Source: Undibacterium sp049340185 (GTDB lineage: Bacteria > Pseudomonadota > Gammaproteobacteria > Burkholderiales > Burkholderiaceae_D). From it: a stretch of DNA of 64,000 bases. The notes under the pieces were generated by a model. That model ran no database searches, was not told the origin of the DNA, and worked only from the letters and a program-made list of their open reading frames with translations. This document shows, one piece after another, positions 25,370 through 34,753 of this stretch. Where the stretch lies: NCBI RefSeq assembly GCF_049340185.1, contig NZ_JBMPPC010000003.1, forward strand, positions 62,001-126,000, given 5' to 3'. Each line of letters opens with the position of its first letter. The stretch's first letter is position 1. Both the position numbers and the translations under genes were made by a program.

Positions 25370-26260
25370 ATGAGTCAACTCTCCGCAGGTGCTGCGTTCC
25401 GTAAAGCCATGCAAGAAGAATCGCCCTTGCAATTGGTTGGTGCGATCAATGCGAATCACGCTTTGCTGGCAAAACGTGCCGGTTTTAAAGCGATCTACTT
25501 GTCCGGTGGTGGCGTCGCTGCCGGTTCTCTGGGTTTGCCAGATCTGGGTATTTCTAATCTCGACGATGTGTTGACCGATGTACGACGGATTACCGATGTG
25601 TGCGATCTGCCTTTGCTGGTCGATGTGGACACCGGTTTCGGTTCTTCTGCCTTTAACGTGGCACGTACGGTTAAATCCATGATCAAGTTTGGCGCCGCGG
25701 CGATGCACATCGAAGATCAGGTTGGCGCAAAGCGCTGCGGTCATCGTCCTGGCAAAGAAATCGTCAGCAAGTCAGAAATGGTCGATCGCATCAAAGCTGC
25801 CGTTGATGCGCGTACCGACGACAGCTTCGTGATTATGGCGCGCACTGACGCTTTGGCAGTCGAAGGGCTGGATGCGGCGATTGAACGTGCGCAAATGTGT
25901 GTCGAGGCCGGTGCGGACATGATTTTTCCGGAGGCGATTACAGAGCTTGCGATGTACAAGCAATTCGCAAACGCGGTCAAAGTCCCTATCCTGGCGAACA
26001 TTACTGAATTCGGTGCAACACCTTTGTACAGCGTGGAAGAACTGGCTGCAGTCGATGTCGGTCTGGTGTTATATCCATTGTCTGCTTTCCGTGCCATGAA
26101 TAAGGCGGCAGAAAATGTATACACCGCGATTCGTCGTGACGGCTCGCAAAAAGCGGTCGTCGATACGATGCAGACACGCATGGAATTGTATGAGCGCATC
26201 AATTATCACGATTTTGAGCAAAAGCTGGATGCTCTATTTGCTCAGCAAAAATCTAAATAA
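25370..26260 (+). CDS. prpB: 2-methylisocitrate lyase
   Basis: PrpB splits 2-methylisocitrate into pyruvate and succinate, the last step of the methylcitrate cycle. The ATG at 25370 follows AAAGG and gives 296 residues; a TTG 15 nt upstream is less likely. The catalytic-Cys signature KRCGHRPGKE and the opening AGAAFRKAMQEESPLQLVGAINA are typical. It is the first structural gene after the sigma-54 promoter. Its stop is followed by the folded repeat element and then prpC. Confidence 0.96.
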   Translation: MSQLSAGAAFRKAMQEESPLQLVGAINANHALLAKRAGFKAIYLSGGGVAAGSLGLPDLGISNLDDVLTDVRRITDVCDLPLLVDVDTGFGSSAFNVARTVKSMIKFGAAAMHIEDQVGAKRCGHRPGKEIVSKSEMVDRIKAAVDARTDDSFVIMARTDALAVEGLDAAIERAQMCVEAGADMIFPEAITELAMYKQFANAVKVPILANITEFGATPLYSVEELAAVDVGLVLYPLSAFRAMNKAAENVYTAIRRDGSQKAVVDTMQTRMELYERINYHDFEQKLDALFAQQKSK

Positions 26261-26294
26261 AACGCATCATAGAATTTAATTATTTACTAAAAAT

Positions 26295-26380
26295 AACATA
26301 CTCCCCATTTTTTTATTAAAAACTAGCCAATTCCGCACGCATTGATTGGTGTTTTGAAAAATACTGGGTAAGAGTATGTT
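26295..26380 (+). repeat. Folded 86-nt intergenic element, copy B (matches 7671-7756)
   Basis: The ends are a perfect 9-bp inverted repeat, AACATACTC / GAGTATGTT (26295-26303 with 26372-26380). Between them are the blocks shared with copy A in the same order. A T-rich/A-rich hairpin follows the left arm and CCAAT / ATTGG can pair near the middle. It sits between prpB and prpC in the same orientation as both. It could affect differential expression in the operon, be a processing site, or be a small mobile repeat. Its outer stem differs from copy A by paired changes. Confidence 0.85.
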
Positions 26381-26413
26381 CTTAATCGAACAAGTCTCAC
26401 AAAGGAGAATCAC

Positions 26414-27565
26414 ATGACTGAAGCTGCCGTTCCTTTTAAACCAAAAAAATCCGTTGCCTTGTCAGGTGTTGCTGCCGGTAACACCGCGCTGTGTAGCGTT
26501 GGCAAAACTGGTAACGATTTGCACTATCGTGGTTATGACATTCTGGACGTTGCAGATGCCTGCGAATTTGAAGAAATCGCGCATCTGCTGGTGCACGGCA
26601 AATTGCCTAATATCGCTGAACTTAAAGCGTATAAAAACAAGCTGAAATCCTTGCGCGGTTTGCCCGCCAATATGAAAGCAGCGCTGGAAGCTTTGCCAGC
26701 GTCCGCTCATCCTATGGATGTGATGCGCACGGGCGTCTCGGTTTTGGGTTGCACCTTGCCAGAAAAAGAGGATCACAATACGCCAGGCGCGCGTGATATC
26801 GCCGACCAGTTAATGGCATCTCTTGGCTCCATACTGCTGTACTGGTACCACTTCAGCCACAATGGTAAACGGATTGATGTCGAGACGGATGATGATTCTA
26901 TCGGTGGACATTTCCTGCATCTGTTGCATGGTCAAAAGCCAAGCGCATCATGGGAAAAAGCCATGCATACCTCGCTGATTTTATATGCAGAACACGAGTT
27001 CAACGCGTCCACATTTACCTGCCGCGTGATCGCTGGTACAGGCTCTGATATCCATTCCGCTATCACAGGCGGCATTGGTGCTTTGCGCGGACCAAAACAC
27101 GGCGGTGCAAATGAAGTCGCGTTTGAAATTCAGAAGCGTTACGACAATCCGGATGAAGCAGAAGCGGACATCAAAAAGCGGGTAGAAAATAAAGAAGTGG
27201 TGATTGGTTTTGGACATCCGGTCTATACCGTGTCTGATCCCCGTAACAAGGTCATCAAAGAAGTCGCACGTCAGTTGTCAGTTGAAGCAGGCTCTACCAA
27301 AATGTTTGATATTGCTGAACGCTTAGAAACAGTGATGTGGGATATCAAAAAAATGTTCCCGAATCTGGACTGGTTCTCTGCCGTGTCGTATCACATGATG
27401 GGCGTGCCAACTGCCATGTTTACACCCTTGTTCGTCATTGCTCGCACTTCCGGCTGGGCAGCACACATCATTGAACAGCGTATCGACAACAAGATCATTC
27501 GTCCAAGTGCGAATTATGTCGGGCCTGAAGATTTGCAATTTGTGGTGCTGAAAGACCGTAAGTAA
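26414..27565 (+). CDS. prpC: 2-methylcitrate synthase
   Basis: PrpC condenses propionyl-CoA with oxaloacetate to 2-methylcitrate. The 383-residue protein is of the short citrate-synthase type. Active-site regions are present: HSAITGGIGALRGPKHGGANE and VVIGFGHPVYTVSDPRN. AAAGGAGAATCAC before the ATG is a strong ribosome binding site. The gap from prpB (153 nt) holds the folded element; the gap to acnD (281 nt) holds a 'CACAGAG' element. Confidence 0.96.
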   Translation: MTEAAVPFKPKKSVALSGVAAGNTALCSVGKTGNDLHYRGYDILDVADACEFEEIAHLLVHGKLPNIAELKAYKNKLKSLRGLPANMKAALEALPASAHPMDVMRTGVSVLGCTLPEKEDHNTPGARDIADQLMASLGSILLYWYHFSHNGKRIDVETDDDSIGGHFLHLLHGQKPSASWEKAMHTSLILYAEHEFNASTFTCRVIAGTGSDIHSAITGGIGALRGPKHGGANEVAFEIQKRYDNPDEAEADIKKRVENKEVVIGFGHPVYTVSDPRNKVIKEVARQLSVEAGSTKMFDIAERLETVMWDIKKMFPNLDWFSAVSYHMMGVPTAMFTPLFVIARTSGWAAHIIEQRIDNKIIRPSANYVGPEDLQFVVLKDRK

Positions 27566-27583
27566 ATTGTGAATGTATTCAAA

Positions 27584-27820
27584 ACCTCTCACCACAGAGT
27601 CACGGAGACACAGAGGAACAACAAAAGCAGAGAAAAGGACTGATTTACTGTTGCTCTGAGGCGGGGGCTTGAGCTTTTTTATCCGGCCTTCCAATTCAAT
27701 ATGAGTGGCAGTAAATAGCTCTTCATTTTGCGCAAGTCCTAATTTAAAAAGATCGTTCTAGAAGTAAGTGGATTTTCTTTTGCTCTTCCTTTGTGTCTCT
27801 GTGCCTCTGTGTTGAGAGGT
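27584..27820. mobile_element. 'CACAGAG' inverted-repeat element between prpC and acnD, copy 2
   Basis: The left arm (27584-27616) begins ACCTCTCACCACAGAG. The right arm (27788-27820) ends CTCTGTGTTGAGAGGT. They are imperfect inverted repeats over about 32 bp with a few mismatches. The right arm matches that of the argF-argG element almost exactly. The 170-nt interior carries no reading frame. It ends 26 nt before the acnD ATG, so the acnD leader abuts the element. Probably a non-autonomous or REP-like repeat. Confidence 0.75.
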
Positions 27821-27846
27821 CTTGATTGATTAATTTGGACAATATA

Positions 27847-30438
27847 ATGAATACCCAATTCCGCAAACAACTCCCAGGCACTGCGCTGGATTATTTTGAT
27901 ACCCGTGCCGCAGTCGATGCGATTACGCCTGGTGCGTATGATAAGTTGCCATACACGTCTCGTGTCCTCGCCGAGAATCTAGTGCGTCGTTGCGATCCGG
28001 CGACTCTGACCGACTCATTGAAGCAATTCATTGAGCGTAAACGTGATCTGGATTTTCCGTGGTTTCCGGCACGTGTGGTGTGTCACGATATTCTCGGACA
28101 AACAGCATTGGTTGACCTGGCTGGTTTGCGTGACGCGATTGCGGATCAGGGTGGTGATCCAGCTCAGGTCAACCCTGTGGTACCAGTGCAATTGATCGTT
28201 GATCATTCGCTGGCAGTGGAGTGTGGCGGTTTTGATCCCGATGCTTTCAATAAAAATCGTGCGATTGAAGACCGTCGTAATGAAGATCGTTTCGACTTCA
28301 TCAACTGGACAAAAAAAGCGTTCAAGAATGTCGATGTGATCCCACCGGGTAATGGCATCATGCATCAGATCAATCTGGAGCGCATGTCGCCGGTGATTCA
28401 GATCAAAGATGGCGTGGCTTTCCCCGACACGCTAGTCGGTACTGACAGTCACACACCACACGTGGACGCCTTGGGTGTACTGGCGATCGGTGTTGGCGGT
28501 TTAGAAGCAGAAAACGTTATGCTTGGCCGTGCATCGTGGATGCGTTTACCAGACATTATCGGCGTAGAACTGTCTGGTCGTCCGCAGCCCAATATTACTG
28601 CGACCGACGTCGTGCTGGCGATGACGGAGTTTTTGCGTAAACAAAAAGTGGTTGGCGCGTATCTCGAATTTTATGGCGAAGGCGCTGCTGCATTAACTCT
28701 CGGTGATCGTGCAACGATTTCCAACATGGCACCGGAATATGGCGCGACTGCAGCGATGTTTTCTATCGACCAACAAACGATCGATTATCTGAAACTGACT
28801 GGCCGTGAAGATGCGCAAGTCAAACTGGTAGAGACGTATGCCAAGCACACCGGCTTGTGGGCAGATAGCTTGAAGACCGCTGAGTATGAGCGGGTACTGA
28901 AATTTGATCTGTCTTCCGTAGTACGTAATATGGCCGGTCCCTCCAATCCGCATGCACGCGTTGCCACTGCTGATCTGGCAAGCAAAGGTATCGCAGGTAA
29001 ATGGGATGATGTACCAGGACAGATGCCGGATGGCGCAGTCATCATCGCTGCAATTACCAGTTGCACCAATACTAGTAACCCACGTAATGTGATCGCAGCT
29101 GCTTTACTGGCGCGCAATGCCAACAAGCTTGGATTAACGCGTAAGCCTTGGGTCAAATCTTCGCTCGCGCCGGGTTCTAAAGCAGTGACTTTGTATCTGG
29201 AAGAAGCCGGCTTGATGGGTGACTTGGAGAGACTCGGTTTTGGCGTTGTGGCCTATGCCTGTACTTCTTGCAATGGTATGTCGGGTGCTCTGGATCCTGT
29301 CATTCAACAAGAGATTATTGACCGCGATTTATATGCGACTGCGGTATTGTCGGGTAATCGTAATTTTGATGGACGTATCCATCCATATGCAAAGCAAGCC
29401 TTCCTTGCTTCACCTCCTTTAGTTGTGGCATATGCAATTGCCGGTACCGTGCGTTTTGATATTGAAAAAGATGTGTTGACTGTGGTCGATGGCAAAGAAA
29501 TTCGTTTGAAAGATATCTGGCCGAGCGATGAAGAAATTGACGCTATCGTCAAATCCAGTGTCAAGCCCGAGCAGTTCCGTAAAGTCTATGAGCCCATGTT
29601 TGCGATTCAGGCAGACAATGGTGAAAAGCTTACTCCGCTGTATGACTGGCGTCCACAAACTACCTATATCCGCCGTCCGCCGTATTGGGAAGGTGCGCTC
29701 GCTGCACCGCGCACCATGAGGGCGATGCGTGCATTGGCCGTCTTGGGCGACAATATTACGACCGATCATTTGTCACCATCGAACGCCATTATGCTGGACA
29801 GCGCCGCTGGCGCTTATCTCGCAAAAATGGGTTTGCCGGAAGAGGATTTCAATTCCTATGCAACGCACCGCGGCGATCATCTGACAGCACAGCGCGCCAC
29901 CTTTGCGAACCCGACATTGAAGAATGAAATGGTGCTGGAAGACGGCAAGGTCAAAGCCGGTTCATTAGCACGCATTGAACCAGAAGGCAAAGTCACCCGC
30001 ATGTGGGAGGCGATAGAAACCTACATGGAGCGTAAGCAGCCACTGATCATCGTCGCAGGGGCGGATTATGGACAAGGTTCCTCACGTGACTGGGCGGCGA
30101 AAGGCGTGCGTCTGGCCGGTGTAGAAGCGATTGCGGCAGAAGGTTTCGAACGTATTCATCGAACTAATCTGGTTGGGATGGGTGTATTGCCATTGGAATT
30201 TAAACCGGGTGTCAATCGCCTGACTTTGCAAATTGATGGCACTGAAACCTTCGATGTCATTGGTCAGCGTACACCTCGTGCGACCTTGACGTTGGTGATC
30301 AACCGTAAAAATGGCGAACGTGTCGAAGTACCGATGACTTGTCGCCTGGATACAGCGGAAGAAGTATCGATTTACGAAGCGGGCGGTGTATTGCAACGCT
30401 TTGCTCAGGACTTTCTAGAATCAACAAAGGCGATCTAA
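27847..30438 (+). CDS. acnD: 2-methylcitrate dehydratase, Fe/S-dependent (AcnD)
   Basis: AcnD dehydrates 2-methylcitrate and, with PrpF, replaces PrpD in the methylcitrate cycle. The ATG at 27847 starts the expected MNTQFRKQLPGTALDYFDTR and gives 863 residues; an upstream TTG at 27826 is not needed. The aconitase iron-sulfur cysteines are in AITSCTNTSNPRNV and ACTSCNGMSG, and the C-terminal swivel domain motif is GADYGQGSSRDWAAKG. No strong Shine-Dalgarno sequence is visible, and a repeat element ends just upstream. Confidence 0.96.
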   Translation: MNTQFRKQLPGTALDYFDTRAAVDAITPGAYDKLPYTSRVLAENLVRRCDPATLTDSLKQFIERKRDLDFPWFPARVVCHDILGQTALVDLAGLRDAIADQGGDPAQVNPVVPVQLIVDHSLAVECGGFDPDAFNKNRAIEDRRNEDRFDFINWTKKAFKNVDVIPPGNGIMHQINLERMSPVIQIKDGVAFPDTLVGTDSHTPHVDALGVLAIGVGGLEAENVMLGRASWMRLPDIIGVELSGRPQPNITATDVVLAMTEFLRKQKVVGAYLEFYGEGAAALTLGDRATISNMAPEYGATAAMFSIDQQTIDYLKLTGREDAQVKLVETYAKHTGLWADSLKTAEYERVLKFDLSSVVRNMAGPSNPHARVATADLASKGIAGKWDDVPGQMPDGAVIIAAITSCTNTSNPRNVIAAALLARNANKLGLTRKPWVKSSLAPGSKAVTLYLEEAGLMGDLERLGFGVVAYACTSCNGMSGALDPVIQQEIIDRDLYATAVLSGNRNFDGRIHPYAKQAFLASPPLVVAYAIAGTVRFDIEKDVLTVVDGKEIRLKDIWPSDEEIDAIVKSSVKPEQFRKVYEPMFAIQADNGEKLTPLYDWRPQTTYIRRPPYWEGALAAPRTMRAMRALAVLGDNITTDHLSPSNAIMLDSAAGAYLAKMGLPEEDFNSYATHRGDHLTAQRATFANPTLKNEMVLEDGKVKAGSLARIEPEGKVTRMWEAIETYMERKQPLIIVAGADYGQGSSRDWAAKGVRLAGVEAIAAEGFERIHRTNLVGMGVLPLEFKPGVNRLTLQIDGTETFDVIGQRTPRATLTLVINRKNGERVEVPMTCRLDTAEEVSIYEAGGVLQRFAQDFLESTKAI

Positions 30439-30503
30439 GAAGCTTAGGGTATGCCATGCGCACCCCTCCGTATTAAATGTCGTAAAGATCAATAGGAATC
30501 AGC

Positions 30504-31694
30504 ATGACCCACGTTCCACAAATCAAAATCCCCGCGACCTATATTCGTGGCGGCACCAGCAAGGGTGTCTTTTTTCGTTTGCAGGATTTGCCCGCAGTAG
30601 CGCAAGTCCCCGGTGCAGCGCGTGATGCTTTACTCTTACGCGTCATCGGTAGTCCTGATCCTTACGGCAAGCAAATTGACGGGATGGGCGGTGCGACATC
30701 GAGTACCAGCAAGACAGTCATCCTCTCCAAAAGTACCAAAGCGGATCACGATGTAGATTACCTGTTCGGTCAGGTCGCGATCGATAAAGCCTTTGTTGAC
30801 TGGAGTGGCAACTGCGGCAATCTGTCTGCGGCGGTTGGTTCCTTTGCGATTAGTGCAGGATTGGTCGACGTAAGTCGCATTCCACAAAACGGTGTTGCTG
30901 TGATCCGTATTTGGCAAGCGAATATCGCCAAGACTATCATCGCGCATGTACCGATTACCAATGGTGAAGTGCAAGAGACCGGCGATTTTGAACTTGACGG
31001 TGTGACCTTTCCGGCAGCAGAAGTACAGCTAGAATTTATGGATCCGGCGGCGGATGAGGACGGCGCTGGTGGTTCTATGTTCCCGACGGGGAATCTGGTC
31101 GATGATCTGGATGTGCCAGGTGTCGGCATCCTCAAAGCGACGATGATCAATGCCGGTATTCCGACTATCTTCGTGAACGCAGAAGCTATCGGTTACACCG
31201 GAGCCGAGTTGCAAGATGCGATCAATAGCGATCCTGTCGCAATAGCAAAATTTGAAACCATACGTGCCTACGGCGCAGTCCGTATGGGACTCATCAAACA
31301 TATCGACGAAGCGGCGAGTCGCCAGCACACACCGAAGGTCGCCTTTGTCGCTCAGCCTGCTGACTATGTGTCATCTAGCGGCAAACAAGTCGCGGCTGCC
31401 GATATCGATTTGTTAGTACGAGCGATGTCGATGGGCAAATTACATCACGCGATGATGGGTACCGCCGCAGTGGCGATTGGTACTGCCGCTGCTATACCTG
31501 GCACGTTAGTCAATCTTGCTGCTGGTGGTGGCGACCGGACGGCCGTGCGTTTCGGCCATCCATCAGGCACTTTACGCGTCGGTGCTGAAGCAACTCAGGT
31601 CAATGGAGACTGGGTGGTGAAGAAGGCCATCATGAGCCGCAGTGCGCGTATCTTGATGGAGGGTTGGGTACGTATACCCGGTGATGTATTTTGA
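30504..31694 (+). CDS. prpF: 2-methyl-aconitate isomerase PrpF
   Basis: PrpF isomerises the 2-methyl-cis-aconitate product of AcnD so that a downstream aconitase can hydrate it. The 396-residue protein shows the PrpF opening IPATYIRGGTSKGVFF and the segments DWSGNCGNLSAAVGSFAI and GKLHHAMMGTAAVAIGTAA. It follows acnD by 65 nt, and the pair marks the AcnD/PrpF version of the pathway. A weak hairpin lies about 150 nt after it. Confidence 0.95.
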   Translation: MTHVPQIKIPATYIRGGTSKGVFFRLQDLPAVAQVPGAARDALLLRVIGSPDPYGKQIDGMGGATSSTSKTVILSKSTKADHDVDYLFGQVAIDKAFVDWSGNCGNLSAAVGSFAISAGLVDVSRIPQNGVAVIRIWQANIAKTIIAHVPITNGEVQETGDFELDGVTFPAAEVQLEFMDPAADEDGAGGSMFPTGNLVDDLDVPGVGILKATMINAGIPTIFVNAEAIGYTGAELQDAINSDPVAIAKFETIRAYGAVRMGLIKHIDEAASRQHTPKVAFVAQPADYVSSSGKQVAAADIDLLVRAMSMGKLHHAMMGTAAVAIGTAAAIPGTLVNLAAGGGDRTAVRFGHPSGTLRVGAEATQVNGDWVVKKAIMSRSARILMEGWVRIPGDVF

Positions 31695-32127
31695 TGTGAC
31701 TTGGCTGCTATGACGGTTTATCAAAACAGAGCAAGTCTCTGAACTGTTGACCGTCTTATGGAAGCTCTTGGCCAATAATGGCAATACTACATAACAGACG
31801 CCAGCTTTTTTAATCCGCTCCGAACGATGCAGAATTTGATACACCGCAATGTGAGTGCACTGCGGTGAGGGAATTGCTGTGCCTCGAATTTTGTTTACCC
31901 TACACTGCAGGTGGCGGATGGCAGTAATGATTGAAGAATTTCTTTGCTGAGGTCATTCATTTTTGAAATTAAAAAATAAAGCCTTAGTAGTCTTAGTAGC
32001 CTTAGTAGACGAGGGCGAGAAAAATAAGAAATAAAGTCGTTTCAATTTTTTGCATCAATTTGGACATTAATTTGATAATCCCAGTTTTGACGCACATTTG
32101 ACGTACACATCCTCAGTTGGAGACACT
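31695..32127. other. Intergenic region prpF-prpE with hairpin and 9-bp tandem repeats
   Basis: The 433-nt gap holds a hairpin CACCGCA / TGCGGTG (31842-31848 with 31861-31867). It also holds three tandem 9-bp units of YCTTAGTAG (31982-31990, 31991-31999, 32000-32008). No sigma-54 consensus is visible, so prpE probably has a separate promoter or is read through. No gene is seen. Confidence 0.6.
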
Positions 32128-34017
32128 ATGAATTTCGCAGACTTCTATAAAAAATCGATCAACAATCCCTATACCTTTTGGGATAAAGAAGCGCAACTGA
32201 TCGACTGGGCGGAGCCGTACACGCAAGTCCTTGATTACACTCGTCCACCTTTTGCAAAATGGTTCGTCGGTGGCAAGACCAATCTTTGTCACAATGCAGT
32301 TGATCGCTGGGTTGCAACGCAAGCGGATAAACCGGCATTGATTGCCATTTCCACAGAAACCAATTCCGAGAAAGTATTTAGCTTCGCTGAATTACAAGCA
32401 GAAGTGCAGCGCATGGCGGCGATGATGTTGTCGTTAGGTGTAAAGCAGGGTGACCGGGTCTTGATCTATATGCCGATGATTGCGGAGGCCGCATTTGCCA
32501 TGCTCGCTTGTGCCAGAATTGGCGCTGTACATTCCGTTGTGTTCGGTGGTTTTGCAGCGAAGAGCCTGGCAACCCGGATCGATGATGCGCAACCCGTTCT
32601 GATCGTGTCGGCGGATGCTGGTATGCGAGGCGGCAAGGCCGTACCATATAAGCCTTTGCTGGACGAGGCGATTACGACTGCAGTGCATCAGCCACAACAT
32701 GTCTTGCTCGTGAACCGTGGCCTGGATCCGATGAATCTGGTGGTGGGACGGGACGTCGATTACGCGAGTTTACGCGAACAGTATTTGCATGCGGTGGTAC
32801 CGGTTACTTGGCTGGAATCGAATGCGATTTCATATATCTTGTACACCTCGGGCACAACCGGCAAACCAAAAGGAGTGCAGCGAGATGTCGGAGGCTATGC
32901 GGTTGCTTTGGCATCGTCAATGAAGCATATTTATTGCGGCAATCCCGGGGAAACCTATTTCGCTACCTCTGATATCGGATGGGTTGTCGGGCACTCTTAC
33001 ATCGTGTACGGACCACTGATTGCCGGTATGGCGACGATCATGTATGAAGGAACGCCGGTTCGTCCTGACGCTGGAATTTGGTGGAGCATCGTTGAGAAAT
33101 ATCAAGTGACACGTATGTTTTCTGCGCCTACGGCGATTCGCGTTCTTAAAAAACACCCGCCAGAGCTGATGAAAAAATATGATTTATCTTCGTTGAAGGC
33201 CTTATATCTTGCGGGCGAGCCGCTTGATGAGACTACGTCCAGCTGGATTGCGACTGAGCTTGGCGTGCCGATTATTGATAATTACTGGCAGACAGAAACA
33301 GGCTGGCCAATTTTATCCATTGCTCGCGGTATTGAGGACAAAGCTACCCGCTTGGGTAGTCCGGGTGTGGCGATGTATGGCTATGACGTCCAGATTATCA
33401 ATGAATCGACAGGTGAAGAGTGTGCTGCCAATGAAAAAGGTGTCGTCGCAATCAAAGGACCGTTACCGCCGGGATGTATGCAAACAGTCTACGGTGATGA
33501 TCAGCGCTTTGTACAAACGTACTGGAGCAATTTCGCGCATGCACAGTTGTATTCGACGTTTGACTGGGGCATCAAAGATGCCGATGGTTATTATTTTATT
33601 CTTGGACGTACCGATGACGTGATTAATGTTGCTGGTCACCGACTTGGTACCCGCGAGATTGAAGAAAGTATCTCAAGTCATCCACAAGTATCGGAGGTAG
33701 CTGTGGTAGGCGTCGAGGACAAACTGAAGGGGCAGGTTGCGGTTGCCTTTGCTATTTTGAAGCATCCTGATTTACTTAATAATGATGAAGCGAAACGCGC
33801 GCTAGAAGCGGAAGTCATGGCCGTCGTGGATAAGCAATTAGGCGCAGTAGCGCGTCCGTCACGCGTTCATTTTGTGAGTACCTTGCCTAAAACACGGTCC
33901 GGGAAATTGTTACGTCGTTCGATTCAGGCGATTTGCGAAGGACGTGATGCAGGTGACTTGACCACGATTGAAGATCCGGGTTCTTTACAGCAAATTAAGC
34001 TGGCACTGCAATGTTGA
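32128..34017 (+). CDS. prpE: Propionate-CoA ligase
   Basis: PrpE activates propionate with ATP and CoA to propionyl-CoA, the entry point of the methylcitrate cycle. The ATG at 32128 (MNFADFYKKS) follows TTGGAGAC and gives 629 residues, the family length; the TTG at 32098 is not needed. The acyl-adenylate motif YTSGTTGKPKGVQRDVGG, the WQTETG motif, RTDDVINVAGHRLGT and the acetylatable Lys in KTRSGKLLRR are present. It is downstream of prpF in the same direction across a 433-nt gap. Confidence 0.96.
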   Translation: MNFADFYKKSINNPYTFWDKEAQLIDWAEPYTQVLDYTRPPFAKWFVGGKTNLCHNAVDRWVATQADKPALIAISTETNSEKVFSFAELQAEVQRMAAMMLSLGVKQGDRVLIYMPMIAEAAFAMLACARIGAVHSVVFGGFAAKSLATRIDDAQPVLIVSADAGMRGGKAVPYKPLLDEAITTAVHQPQHVLLVNRGLDPMNLVVGRDVDYASLREQYLHAVVPVTWLESNAISYILYTSGTTGKPKGVQRDVGGYAVALASSMKHIYCGNPGETYFATSDIGWVVGHSYIVYGPLIAGMATIMYEGTPVRPDAGIWWSIVEKYQVTRMFSAPTAIRVLKKHPPELMKKYDLSSLKALYLAGEPLDETTSSWIATELGVPIIDNYWQTETGWPILSIARGIEDKATRLGSPGVAMYGYDVQIINESTGEECAANEKGVVAIKGPLPPGCMQTVYGDDQRFVQTYWSNFAHAQLYSTFDWGIKDADGYYFILGRTDDVINVAGHRLGTREIEESISSHPQVSEVAVVGVEDKLKGQVAVAFAILKHPDLLNNDEAKRALEAEVMAVVDKQLGAVARPSRVHFVSTLPKTRSGKLLRRSIQAICEGRDAGDLTTIEDPGSLQQIKLALQC

Positions 34018-34169
34018 TTAACTGTGCCCTGGTATTTTGTGCATTGCAGAAATATCGCAGGATATGAGGGACTATGTTTGCAAATTGACAGAATTTAACA
34101 TTAGTTCTCTTGATTACTAGCAACTGAAAGTCAATACTTAGACACCATTCATATACTAAAGAGGTAGAC

Positions 34170-34643
34170 ATGAAAACTTTGTCCAAAGTAGTTGCATGCA
34201 TTGCACTTAATGTCTTGTTCGCTAGTTCAGTTATGGCAGCAGACCGCGGCTCTGAACCCGAAGCTGAGGCGATGGTAAAAAAGGCCGTGGCATTGATCAA
34301 GTCCGCGGGCGCTGAGAAGGCTTATGCGACGTTTACAGAACATCCGGGCGGTGCATTTAAAGACAGGGATTTGTATATTTTCGTCTATGACTTTAAGGGT
34401 AACTGTTTAGCTCAGGGTGCCAATCCCAAGATGGTTGGAAAAAATCTCGTTGGTTTGAAAGATGTTGACGGCAACGCCTTCATCCAAGGAATGATCAACG
34501 TGGTAAAGGACAAGCAAAAGGGTTGGTATGGGCCATACAAATTCACTAATCCCAATACTACTGAATACGAGCTGAAAAAGTCATATTGCGAAAAAGGTGA
34601 GGGTGAGACTATGGTTTGTGTCGGAACTTATCTGGTTAAATAA
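34170..34643 (+). CDS. Secreted single-Cache-domain protein
   Basis: A 157-residue protein with a signal peptide ending at SSVMAAD and then a stand-alone sCache_2 type domain (AYATFTEHPGGAFKDRDLYIFVYDFKGNCLAQG, GKNLVGLKDVDGNAFIQGMI, GWYGPYKFTNPNT). Such free Cache proteins are periplasmic small-molecule binders, but no partner is encoded here. AAAGAGG gives the ribosome binding site. A strong terminator follows at 34681. Confidence 0.88.
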   Translation: MKTLSKVVACIALNVLFASSVMAADRGSEPEAEAMVKKAVALIKSAGAEKAYATFTEHPGGAFKDRDLYIFVYDFKGNCLAQGANPKMVGKNLVGLKDVDGNAFIQGMINVVKDKQKGWYGPYKFTNPNTTEYELKKSYCEKGEGETMVCVGTYLVK

Positions 34644-34680
34644 CCTGACTGAATAACCGAATCAGATCGTCGTGTGACAT

Positions 34681-34712
34681 AAAAAAACCTCCAGGCGCTG
34701 GAGGTTTTTTTT
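34681..34712. terminator. Bidirectional intrinsic terminator
   Basis: The stem AACCTCCAG / CTGGAGGTT with a 3-nt loop (GCG) has seven A to the left (34681-34687) and eight T to the right (34705-34712). It serves both the Cache gene (+) and the HDOD gene (-), whose stop is 40 nt to the right. Confidence 0.95.
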
Positions 34713-34753
34713 CGAGAAAACGTAAATAATATCCGTCATTACCAGTAAAAATG

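Noticed and set aside
27826..27846. TTG start 21 nt upstream of the acnD ATG
   Set aside because: The family N-terminus begins at the ATG (MNTQFRKQLPGT), and the extra residues lie just next to the inverted-repeat element.
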